Source: Plasmopara viticola (taxonomy: Eukaryota > Oomycota > Peronosporomycetes > Peronosporales > Peronosporaceae). Taken from it: a stretch of DNA of 64,000 nucleotides. Of this stretch, positions 1 through 12,200 are shown in pieces. The stretch spans positions 1,550,001 through 1,614,000 of the forward strand of contig MBPM02000004.1 of NCBI GenBank assembly GCA_001695595.3. Direction: 5' to 3'. The notes below the pieces were generated by a model, which ran no database searches, was not told the DNA's origin, and saw only the letters and a program-made list of their open reading frames with translations. Positions within the stretch are counted from its first letter, which is position 1; the number at the start of each line of letters is the position of its first letter. Both the position numbers and the translations under genes were made by a program.

Positions 1-2706
1 TTAAAAAAATGTGTGCGACTAGTTGAAAACTATCTTAATTCCAGACGGTGAGTGAAAGCTGGGCTTTGCCGCATCACTCTTGGTGCTCCACTCACAGCTT
101 GTTCAACGTTGTACTGCTAAGATTACTCTTTTGCGCGCGTGCGGTCAAAAACTAACATTAGACCTGACAATCGTTGTCTGCTATGGGCTATAACTTTTCT
201 CGTATCTGTCGACTCTAGTTGCTCTTCGGCAATCGATGGTCGGGTAGGGAATAGATATCTGAGCAAAACGCACAAAGATGCGTCTGACTCGCATTCTTGA
301 ATAAATGTCTTAATTAAAGACGTATTTGTGGTCGCACAGCGTCTCAGCACGAAGCGGCTATGCTCATCGTCTTACTTGTGACTAATGATACTTTCAGTCT
401 TGACACCCTTTAAACTCACAAACTTTATATGATTGATCTTTGTCATCTTTTGCCAAAAATTAAGTTGCAGAGCGTTTTCGAGACTGCGCACTAAACAGTC
501 AGGAACGATGCAACGCCATGTCGCATTTTCTCGAAACCAAGCAGGACTAATGCATTTTTTGCCCGTTACGTTTACTTGAGGTATTAGGCATACTTTCTCT
601 TCTTCAACGAGAATCGGTCTAAAGGACTTAAATAAGTATTGTCGACATCTACTATCAGGTAAAGCGGAATGATTACAGCTAATTTTGCGAAGAAAGTATG
701 GGTTCGGATCCTTGGAGTTTTAGGCTTTCTCGCGATCTAAGAATCGCTTTCTGCTTGACTCTAAGAGTTAAGTGACAAAACTTTGTAAACCACCTACATG
801 AATGATCAAAAGCAAAAACGATGGATTGAATATTTTACAGATACTGTCTTTTATTGAAGATAACACTGGTATGTTTTAAGCGATCTATGGACTGCATTTC
901 TAGTGGCTTTTTTGTACTTCATTCTGCTCTCTTATTGATATTTTAAGCACACGCCCACGTGTCACACAAGATGGCACTGAAACTGAGACAGAAATTATAT
1001 ATTTGAGTAGGGTGCAATTGTAATAAAGCTGTGCTTCATTTACTGGGAATGCAAAGTGTTAAGCACTGAAACATTTTCTCACTTAATTTTATTTGACCAG
1101 GATTTATAGCAAAAGCTAAAGTACTGAGCTTATAATAAACGAAATGGGGCGCCCCTCTCATGATTGTGGAGATGGTCAATAGGTTACACAGTGCGATTGG
1201 CGCTATATTAAATATTTGAGTGTAAACAATATATCGACCATTTTTTGATTCAAACATCGGTAGCAGCTACAAGCAATTGAATTTCAAATGCCCGACAGCT
1301 TTTAAGCTTTACGATAATGTGCCGAAGGTCTCTTCATGAAATGTCAAAAGGTGGAATGGACGTACACAAAGCATGTGAATGATTTTAAAATCTCCGCAGC
1401 TTCTTGTCCGAAACGATTTTGTGAATCATGAATATCGTTTTTTATTACTATAAAAGATAACTGTAAACGCGCGAGCATTAGGGAAATTCGGTGAAAACAT
1501 CGGGTGTCTTGTCGATGGGCTACAAGAGCTAAGAGTTCTGGATTTTCAGCAAATATAATAATTTAAATTCGCGTAACATGTACTACCAAATTTTATACAA
1601 GTTCATTTGTTGCTTGCGCTAATATTATCGTATGACTAGATTCGACATCGTTCAATAAACGACCCCTTGAGACCCTTATTTTATATTAGCAACATCGTCA
1701 CCGTTCCATCCGAAAAGGCTTTCTTTTTTTGTAGGGCAAAACTTTCTGTTTTCCTCTAATAAAGTCCAGGGTTCGAAGCGCTCAGGTGAAGTGGTTTCGA
1801 AGGTGAGTGCCCCGTTTCTAGTACGGTTTCTCAGGTAAAAGAGTGCAAACGCCACGCATACACCTAGTTGTCTGTGATCTTGGCCGCCTTAGTGTCAACC
1901 GCTATCTTTAGATCATCTGAATCATGTTGGCAATATGTACTTCCTTGTTTTTTTTCACTGATGATATAATTTAGGATTGGACCCCACTGTAAGACTACCA
2001 CCAAAGCTTACGGAGCCTATGGTGCTTGAATTTAGGGCATAAACATTGTTGTAGAGCTCAAACCCTTGACGCATTCCAGCTGCTTGGCATCAGGGAGGGC
2101 TGCAAATGTAGCCACCAGTTGAGGCCGTTTCAGAGCAAGGCTTCCAAGCGGTGCAACTATTCGGCCAATAGGAGAAAATGGGTGATGTAATTTACCTTGA
2201 GCTTTTGCGAAGGTTCGCATTCACACTTAACCCTTATCTCAGTTACCAGGTGTGTCGGAGTCTTGCGCCCGAGTCACAATTTTTTTATCACTGTATTATA
2301 GAGACTGGTTTGTTCGATACGAATTTTTGTGTTGTGGTGCTTGATAAGCGACTGAATTTGCTGTCGCACTTAATGCAGTTCGTCCCATTTGTTATAAGGG
2401 TGTGCATGAAATTCATCTATAAGGCTCTACAGATTTGGTTTTCATGTGGATCGGATTACAAGCTACCTCAGTCGCTTCACGGAAATGACTTTACCTTCCT
2501 CTATGATAAAATTAGAGTCAAGAAGGAGCAATTGGTGCCTTGTGTGGCACCAGTGCAATCACAACGATTGATTCCTGCTGCACGAAGGTGCACTTAATAC
2601 TATATATTTATTTACACGCAGTATTCGCGAATCAAAAATAGTTTCTGTTGCAGAATCTGTAACTCGGATCCGTAATAGAAGTAGCTTGTGATCTTCACGT
2701 ACATAT
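1..2706. other. Gene-poor left end
   Basis: No coding region can be supported here. The sequence is AT-rich with stops in all frames. The only notable frames are an ATG frame at 2178-2597 (+, 139 codons, rich in Phe, Leu and Cys, no recognisable domain) and a 62-codon minus frame ending near 2032. Both lie in the 3' flank of the nucleoporin gene and look like chance frames or very old debris. Confidence 0.5.
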
Positions 2707-5700
2707 TCAATCCCTTGACGCCAACTCGCGTAGCTTTCTAGCAATAGCGTGAACAAACGAATTGTTCTGCAAAAACAAAGTTTGTTTGAGCAAAGACAAT
2801 ATCAGACGAACGAATGCGAAGATATGCGTACCTCCATGTTGCTGACAATAGCAAGCAATTTACCGAGAGTGTTATAAACATCTTCTTTAGATGTCGCATC
2901 GGGGCTACCCAAATAGTGCGCGATGTGACACAGTAGCACCACGAGCATATTCTCGACAACGAAAGCTAAGCTATCGGCATGGTATTCCAATACACTCTCC
3001 AGTGGTGAGAAGTTGAACTGATTGTCACGCCGACGAATCAAGGCTTGTTGCGACGACGAGGATGAAGCGGAATTCGAGCATGCAGATACAACTTCGTTTT
3101 TTAAACTTGTCAAAGCATCTACAAGCTGTTTGCTGGCTTCCAATGCAAACACAGCTGAGTCAAAACGAGTGGTAAACTCATCAATCGAAGGCGCAACGGT
3201 CCACAAAGGGTCCGTAGCCGCTACAAATGCGCGAGGGTCCACCATTGACATCGATGGAAATTGGTTTTTGTTTTGCCCACGAACTATTTCGGTAAGGGAC
3301 AGCAGTGGAGGCGCATGCTCGGCTTTACTAAGATCGCCAACAGCAAGCATCATTCGACTTGCGCAAAAAGCCACAGAGTTGCACAAGATCATTCGAGATG
3401 CGTACAGCTTCTCCTCGTCCAGTAAGGACATATGGAGTAGACTAGCGCTTCCACTCGATTTAACAGCCGCTGTGTCGCACAGCTTTGACAGTTTGTCGTC
3501 AAGTTCCCCAAATGAGCCACGATAGATCACATCGTCACGTTGTTCATCGACCGGATCTACTGCCACGTTGTTCCACCATGTAAAAGCGGATCTGTCATTC
3601 ATTTCGTCGGGATCGTTGTTAGGAGGTACAAGTTCGGCACTAAAGTACATAAAGACTTGAAGGATAAGTTGTGATATCTTCTCCCACTTTGCCATCGCCA
3701 ACGTTTGCTCACACAAATCGGGAAATTGAGTCACGTAGCGGAACACAAACGTCACATATGAAACTTCTCTAAGAAGATTTATCGAAATAGGCGGTGACTG
3801 CAGACTACTCGCACACAATTTTAGCGCTGATGTGAATAACTTTCGGTTCTTGTTCACGAAAATAAGCGTTTGCCTGGTTAAAGCCCGATTTTTTGGTAAA
3901 GACGCGCAGCATGCACTAAGAAGACGTGCTACCGGAAGCCACTTGCGATAGTACACGATATCAATGCGCTGTAAAGCTGCCACAGAAGCAACAGATGAAG
4001 CACTATTCTGTTGAGCGAAATTCTGTGGCCGATGGGTTGGCAAATTGCGCGCATCAGACAACACTCGAATCAAACCCCCTTCCAACAAAGCTACCGCTCC
4101 TTCCTGTGTCTCGGCAATTCGTGCAAAAAGCGACAAGAAGCACTCATACATCGAGCCAATTGTCGTGGCGTCCAATCCCTCAAAAACCCCGCTACGCTTG
4201 ACCGTAGTCGAGCCGCCACTGCTTTGTTCAAATACCGCTGCATCCATATCACTCAGCTTTTTGAAAATGTCAATAAAGTGCAAGAGATATCCGCGTTCAC
4301 GAAATATTGCCACAACCAAAGAATTTTCTTTATACGCAACTAGAGATTCCAAGGCCGACACGGCGAGTGCCATGCTCAAGGTATCTTCGCTATCGCTTGC
4401 ATCCTGACAAATCAAATCAATAACCTGATTAAAATGCAGATTTTGAACACGCTGTTTTTGGGGCTGCACACGGCCAATATTGGCCATAGTTGAATCCTGC
4501 AAAGTACGACTTGGGAACAAATGCAGCACATGAAGAATGCTGGTGTACAAGAGTGTACGAGAGTTGCGAGCAGCCAGCGGATTTCCAGTTGCCGCCGCGC
4601 TGCTGTAAATGGAGCGAAAGAGCAGTTCTAAAAAGTTCATGTCTTTGCCGTATCGGCTTACTGAGTATAGATTCCTGTTGTCAGTGTAGCTGAGCTGCGA
4701 AAAGAGCATCAAAGCAATTCTTGAAACAATCTCAAACAATTGAGCTGAAGCACCAGTCTTGTCGGTCAATTTGCTCAGCACAGCCGCAACGATGCCACTC
4801 ATTAGTTCCAACCGCACTTCTTCAGACGCAAGAGCATCTAGACTTTCCCACATAGCCGGCGAATCAAATTCGTCATATTTGCGTGACAAGATTAGGTAAT
4901 CCAATACAATTACCTCCAGCAGCTCGCGCAGCGAATTCAGCGCATGACTTTCCGCAGCAATTCGCTCCGAATAGATGTTCCACTGTACAGCCCACTGAAT
5001 GAACCTTTCCATTGCTATTTCTGTACTGTTTTGGCTACTGGCACTGCTTCCACCATTGCCATTCACACGAAACCTTTTAGTTGACGATGAAAGATTGTCC
5101 CCCAATCCATCCTCTGCTGCTGTCAAATCAAGGGTTTGCAGAGCTTGACAAAAGCGCTTAACGTCAATCTTTAGCCACTTGTAATAACAGCCCTGTCCTA
5201 CGGCTGTAGTCACCTGTTCAGCAATTGCCAAAACTTGCTGGTTTGTTGGAGCCAAAGGTGGCGAGACTTGAAACGAACACTGATCTAGCAAGCGCAGCAG
5301 CAACATTTGTTCTTGTGGCGCAACAGCACTGAAGTCGTTTGGACGATTCTCTGTTACCGACAGCAACAATCCTGTCAGCTTGTTAAGGCTTTTCATGTGC
5401 GGAGGCACTTTGTGAAGCCCCATATGTAAATACACTGCAACCATTTTAAAAAACCACCCGCGCATGTTCAATTCTGCAATAATTGCAGCGGCTGTCTTCC
5501 TCTTTGTAACATGGTAGACACTACTGAATAAATGGATCTGAGTAGCGAAATAGTCATTCGAAACACTCTCAAGTGTAGCAATAGTGTTAGAAGACGAGAA
5601 CTCTTGCGCGATCAGACTGTATAGAATGTGATAGCATCTTTCTGCTAGCTCAGGCGTCTCTAATCCAAAGTCTGCGTTCGAAACAAGATTAATCACAGCA

Positions 5701-8700
5701 GCAAGACCAGTTTTCAAAAGAGACCTGGGCTCAGCTTCAGCGTTCGAGTGTTTAGTCGAATTGATGTTGCCTAGCAACAAATGTGCCAAGTTGGGCGCGG
5801 GCTTACTCAAATTATCAAGCAACAGGTCAAGAATAGCGCCACGAATAGAGACTGGATACGTGTCACTCGTAAACAACTCGTATGGGGAAGATATAGTTCG
5901 AGTGTCGCAATGAGGTTTCTGCCACTTTCTAGACTGCATGCTTTCAGAATCCATTTCTGTGTCACCTTGTTCATTGCAGCTTCCCACCTCGTCCTTTACT
6001 TGCTCTTTCTCATCGTCATCATAGATGTATAACAGGCGGTTGATATAGCTGACTACAATGTCTGCACTAGATCCACTGTCAATCAGTAAATCTACGAGGT
6101 CTTCTCCGCTCATTCGCGCGCTAATCATTCGTAAAATTGCCGTCGACAGGTGTGGAATTTGTGTAGACTTAGAATACTTTATGTACTTGACAATGTTCAC
6201 GAGATCAGAGCGATGGCGGCACAATATGGTATGCATCATTTCCACTTGCAATCGGTGCGAAAGTTGACGATTGTGGTCGGCGTTCACGAAATGGACGTCT
6301 TTCTCCAGTATTAAAAGTATAAGTTCAAGTGCATGTTGCACACACCGCTCACGTAAGGCGGCAACTACTGTAGTTTTGGTGAGGTACGTATCACTAGGCC
6401 TTTTAGCCACATCAATAACAAAGTTCAATGAGCCATGCTTAGCTTCCGTTTCGCGTTTAACAATGTCGAGGCAGTAAAAAAAAGCATGTTCAAGGTGCAT
6501 ATCCGTTGACGTACTCTCCAGATTATCAACACCTCCATCACCCGAGATGATAGACAGCACTTTGTTCAGCAACGGATTGCTGGACAGAAATCGAGCCAGA
6601 AGCTGATACGACAAGCTACCTTCTGTCGTTGAAGTATCCACATTACGAAGTATCTTCTTGAAGATAGCAAGGGTACCGTTTACCAGCGCCCACTTTTCTT
6701 CTTCTCGCTCGTATTTCCGCATATCAAACTTTATAAACACATTTTCAAGCAGAAACTCAAAGTAGTACTGGATCGCTGCGACATGACCATCACCTTCAAA
6801 CGACTTCCAGGCGTAAGGATTCTCAAATAGCTCGTAGAGTAAAGTCACAAAACCTCTTGTCGCCGGGTATGTTCTGCTTAACGATTCGTAGTGCTCGAGT
6901 TCATAGCTAATATCCTCTTTTCCGTAACTTAAAGTGTCCCCCGTTGTGCGCAGAATCTGCAACGCGTCCACCTGGCGCCAGACAAATGGTGCGATATCTG
7001 GAACACGTGCAAAAGCAGCCAAAGTCTTCATAATGGAACCCTTGAGTGAGCTAGGAATGCGACACTGAAGAAAAGCCACGAACGTTGGTATCGGAGACCA
7101 GTCGTGGTTGTGAAAGAAGATAAGTGCCAGCTGAGGGTCATATATAACTTCCTGAATAAGTTTGTGAATACTTTCCAATGCTTCCAACTCCTTGGGGCGA
7201 ATAAAGCGAGGACCAGGATTCATGGCGCTATTCATGCTATTAAACGAACTGCCACCGATTCCGGTTACTTGCGGAGCTCCATTAGGCACCAATGACGAAT
7301 ATCCAGCTGGTTTCTCAGCATCAGTAAGAAGACGCTGGTACTTTGACATTACAGCAAAGAATTGATCCCAGCTGAGTTGGTGCGGGTTTGTTTTTACGTG
7401 ATGAAAAGCCAGTTGAGCACATCCAGGCCCGCAAGCGGCAGCAGCTACCAATCGAATGTAGGTTGCTACGCATCCAGGGTTTTTGAATGCAGCATCACGA
7501 CAGGCGAGTAAAAAAACGTGACAGCTAGCACCATCAACGCTACTAAGCCGAGAATCACCTTGTCGCTGATTATCATCTTCGATAATTTCAGCACTGCCAC
7601 CATAGCCTCCCGAAAAGTCAAGATCTTTATTTACACCATGCCAGAACGAGCAACAGAACGTCGCATTGCGAGCGCACAATGCCATTGCAAACTCGACGAT
7701 ATCCTCTAGACAGTCACCGTCCCAGGCCACTATTTCACCATCATTTTCAGACTGCAAAGCTGCAAGGGCTGCCTTGTCAGCGACCGTTGGTACATCGACC
7801 ATCATTTTTGACGAGTAGATACGGAATAGCAGCTCAAAGTTCTGCTCGTAAATGTTGTACAACCGCACATCACGCTTGCGATCTGGTAGATACTTAAGCT
7901 GCACTTCCACCAATGTATGGAATGCATGCTCTTCGATTGCATTTTTGACCACATCAGTGACAGCTTCTGCTTCAACAAACATCACATTACTATTGCTGCA
8001 ATTGCTATCGTTGTTATTTGCTAAAAACCCAGCCCAAGCAAGCATCGCAACGCTTTGAAGGCCTTTTTCTTCCCACTTTTCCTCGTATAAAATGCGATGC
8101 AGCTCCTTCACTACCGGAGCGTGTCCTTGACGGCATAGCGCAGCACCAATCTCCATCTCACCTGTTTCACGATCCATTTTTCTGGTTTTCTGAAGCAGCA
8201 CGACAAACAGCGCCACCTGGACTGCAGTGATAGTCTGCAGTATGCAAGCCGCCTGTCTGACCGCTCCTTCAGGCGACGTATCTGCCAGATACCCACCTTC
8301 AAATAGCTGAGCGAATGACGAAAGATTCACAATGTGCGGCGACACTCTCGCCACTACCATTTTCAAACGTCCGCAGAGCGTCTTCAGTAATTCCGCAAGC
8401 TGTTGTACTTCTGTAGCGAGCATCAACGTGCTAGAGACTATATAAACCAAGCAATCTGCCACCAGTGTGTGCCAGAAACTCACTCTCTGCTCCATCTTAG
8501 ATACCTCTGCTAGCTGTACGAGCTGGCTGCCATAAGCTGCCAGCAAATTGGCCACCAGCTTCTCTGCCACCATTTTGTTAGTCAAAGAATTGATAAATTG
8601 CGCGCGTGGCTTGTCCAATTGCGTTTCGAGACGCAGTCGAAGCAGCTCCTTTAGCAAGTGCAGCTTATATTCGATTTCTGAAATTAAGAAGTAGCGCACT

Positions 8701-9107
8701 GCACTCTGCACCGAGTCAGCGATTGTGCCAGGTGCGAGTTGATCGGCACGTTCCACCCACTCGCGCTGGTGCTGATCGCTGGCCATAAACCAAAATTCAA
8801 AGCACGTCTTCTCGCTCACATGAAATTCGTCACTTAGCTTACAAATTTCCTGCTGAATTAGTGGTGACACATCCACATGCTTTCCAGCCACGTTGATCGC
8901 GTTAGCTTGGAGCGCTGCGCGCTCCGACGCGCTTGGTGGTGCCAGCGATAGCGGCTGCAAAAGATCTGAAGCGGCCACCACCAGATTCGCCATAAATTGT
9001 GGTGTATCTTCTTCTGCCATGCTCTGACCTACGTAGTCGAGAAGATTTTGGAGCAACAGCCGAAAGCGCAACACCGGCGCGTCCGAGAGCGAAAGACTTT
9101 CGCTCAT
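2707..9107 (-). CDS. Nucleoporin Nup205/Nup192 family, inner ring of the nuclear pore
   Basis: Two exons: 9107-2832, then a 65-nt intron (2831-2767, donor GTACGC, acceptor TTTTTGCAG), then 2766-2707. The product is 2111 residues, close to the family's usual length. Without the intron the frame would end after nine odd residues. With it, a basic C-terminal tail of 19 residues (NNSFVHAIARKLRELASRD) is added in phase. The whole chain is helical solenoid-like, and the N-terminal third carries the family-type stretch KGLQSVAMLAWAGFL. Known for the family: a large alpha-solenoid scaffold of the nuclear-pore inner ring that binds Nup93-type linkers. The start is the ATG at 9107, 116 bp from the divergent start of the next gene, so the two probably share a promoter region. 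Nup188 is a related alternative, but length and N-terminal motif favour Nup205. Confidence 0.88.
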
Positions 9108-9223
9108 GTTTGCCGATCAATTGTATGGGGGACTGGATTGGCGCGGAAAGGGCTCGTACTTAACACGAGTCGACCATCACTCTGGCGTGCCACAGAAGTT
9201 TGTCCGCATTTTCCGCACTAAGA
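9108..9223. promoter_or_regulatory. Short divergent intergenic region, probable bidirectional promoter
   Basis: Only 116 bp separate the two opposed start codons of the nucleoporin and the glycine-rich membrane protein. Within it, GTCCGCATTTTCCGC, about 15 nt before the plus-strand ATG, partly resembles the oomycete initiator (TCATTY type). CCAAT occurs on the minus strand near 9133-9137. Shared control is inferred from spacing only. Confidence 0.35.
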
Positions 9224-12200
9224 ATGCAGAAGCTGCGCATCCATCCGTCACTAACATCTCGTCTCTTGCTAGCATGCGCATTGATCTCTCTGACTTTCAT
9301 AGATGCATTAGGCATTAAAGACCGATTGCTAGGATCCGCGACTTCGACAATCTTCCGAATCGACAACAAGACCGAGGTCAAGGACATCTTCAAGTGTTCG
9401 AGCATCCACTTTATCGGCTCTTTTAATGAGTACTATGTGGCTTGTGATCTTACTATCCCTACTCAAGATACTCTCACTCTGTTGGAGATTGTGGACGTCA
9501 GGCTGGATGGATCGGCGTTGTCGCCTCTATCTGGCATACACTCTGAGCTGACGTTCCAGCTGAATACGAACCTGACCACAGTATCTATCCGCAACAGTCA
9601 CTTACGGGCCAGTGCCATTATAATTCACGCTGCTAACGTGTCGATCGACGACCTCTCACTTGTGAATGTGTCAGCTCATGGCCTTAAGTTTGGACCAGGT
9701 TACAATTCTTGGACATCCATGGGCGGCAGTTACGGAGGCATTGGTGGTGCGTCGCTTACGAGCAATTACAGAATCTGTGACGATGTGCCGTTTAATGATT
9801 TTTTTCGAGCTGTGGGAGATGTATCGGCTAACTCTGCTAATTTTAGAGGTTATGGTAGTGGTGGAGGCAATAGTAAGAGTCGAGGAGGTGGACGAATTCA
9901 ATTGGTGGCAGGAGAAAACGTGGAGATGAATGGGTCATTGCTCGCCAATGGAGGAAATGCGTGTTTGGATTGCGATGACAGCGCTGGCGCAGGAGGCACC
10001 ATCATTGTTGTTGCGAAAAAACGGATTTTTGGCAATGCGACAGTTCAGGCCAATGGTGGAGAACCAAGCAGTTTTGATAGTGGGGCTCGTACTGGTGGAG
10101 GTGGAGGCGGTGGAGGCGGACGAATAGTTTTTGAATCAAAGAACGCAGACGAATTAACACCTGCTCAAGTTGAAGCGCACGGTGGTGGGTTGAGCTCCGA
10201 AAAGAGTGCAGCAATTGGATGGTGTCAATTAGGAGGTGATGGAACCATACTGAAGCTGCAACATGCGACAAAGGATAGAAAAATTAGCGTTCGTGAACAA
10301 AGGGACTGGGGGGTCAATGATGGCAAAATCTTAGTGAGCACCTTACTTGTAAAGGGGGGTCGGTTGGCGCATGTTGGCCCAGTCAAGCGTATTCAAATTT
10401 ACGGATGCACACCGATATTTGAGCAGACATCCAGGGGTGCTCCATTTTTACCTAAATCACTTGTGCATCTATTTGTAAGCGGCGGGGCTACAGTATGTAC
10501 TTCAAATATCCAGCTAAAGGTATTGCCAAGGCTTTGTGACTGCTAATACAGGTGCACTTGAACCTAATTACTAGCTTTTTATGCTATTAGGATAGCGTCG
10601 GAGGCATTAAAAGCTCAATTGTGGTAAGAAAATTGAAAACGATAGCGTCACACTTCGATCGAACAGTGGCTGACCTCGTCACCTGATCGTTGATCAAACA
10701 ATAGCTCGATTCTGGATCCGAACTCAATGCTCTTGATCGCGAACAAAAAATTCAATTAGTGGCATCCCAAATTGCTCTTCAGGTATGCGAATTTATTCCG
10801 ATATTCGCACACTTCCGACTTTATTTGTCTTGCTTGTTGAACAGGGATTTGTTGGGCCGTCGTCACTCCAGGAAAGTGATCTGTTTGACGTAAGTCTTGT
10901 CGGAGTCGACGTATTGCTATCGAATGCATTAGTTATGGTGCGCGACCTTAGAATCGATGCTCGTGGTGAATTTATTCTTGACAAGTTTTCGGAACTCAGA
11001 TTTCGAGCGCATATAAACATTGAAACAAAGTCATCAACCACGATAAAAGGCTTTTTGCAACCTCTAAGCAACTTTCTCGGGCGCAAGCGTAGTGATGGCA
11101 CAGATGACACTTATTTGATAAACGTGCTTAGTGGAGAAGACGTCGACTTACGCCCACAAGCCGTGGAGATGGGTAACGTCGAGTTGCAAATTAAGGCAAA
11201 GGGCACAAGCTTTCTCGATATGCCATTCGATACTCCTTTTCTTAAGCTGTCGATGATAGCAGCGAATGTGTCGATTTTGAATGTGAATAGTGGTCCTTTG
11301 CTGGAATGTAAAGCGATCGAGTTACAAGCAAACGCATCTGCTTGCAGTATAATGCGAAATTCACCGCACAATGACCACCTGTACGCGATCAGTGTGTTTG
11401 CATCCGAGGAAGCTAAGTTTGGAAACATTTCAGCGGGGTCAATGATATTGTGTTGTGACCGCAAAATGACTATAGCGGGTGCAATTTCGAGCTCGTACCT
11501 TGGATGCGGCTCTGGGATAGGTCCAGGAAAGAGTGGGATTTTAGGCGAAGCTAGCGGCGGGGCCGGTCATGGTGGAAGAGGTGGGAACGTCTTACCAGGG
11601 GGTGGTGGTGGAGGTGCAGCCAATGACGTATCTCAAGATATTCTACTGCAGCAAATGGCAAGTTATATAGAACCACAATCTGTCGGACAGCGTTGGCCAA
11701 TTTGGCCTGGTAGTGGTGCTGCAAGTGGAGACACGCTGACCAAGGTCAGAGGGGGGAACGGGGGTGGAATTATTCACATTAGGTCAAAGATGCTTGACGT
11801 GGCTGCGTTGGCTTCGATTTCTGCGCGGGGTGGAGCAGGGTCTATGGGCGGGGGTGGTGGATCCGGTGGATCACTAACACTATTTGTTGCGGAGTTAGTC
11901 GGTGGAGGTACGATTGATATGACGGGAGGAGCGGCTTTGACATCTGCTATGTTCTTCGCCAGTGATACTAACAATCGATCACCAGTATGGAGCCCGACTA
12001 CTTTCCCTCTTGAGACGAGTGACAACGCTGGAAAGCTTGGAGGTGGGGGTGGGGGAGGAGTTGTTCGTGTAACTTATGTCGATGCAACAAATGCGACAAA
12101 TGCTGGCAATGGGGAGAATTTTGTCAAGAATGGTGGGCGTATTTTAGTGGACGGAGGAAAGAGCACAGGGGGTGAGGGTGGCGGGTCAGGCGTCATGGTG

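Noticed and set aside
2178..2597. 139-codon plus-strand ATG frame
   Set aside because: Composition is biased to hydrophobic and Cys residues, there is no domain, and it lies in the 3' flank of the nucleoporin gene; likely chance.
3022..3525. 167-codon plus frame opposite the nucleoporin exon
   Set aside because: Antisense shadow of a well-supported coding exon; serine-rich, no domain.
10783..10844. Reading the 10783-10844 segment as coding
   Set aside because: It would change the frame. Treating it as a 62-nt GT-AG intron keeps phase 0 on both sides.
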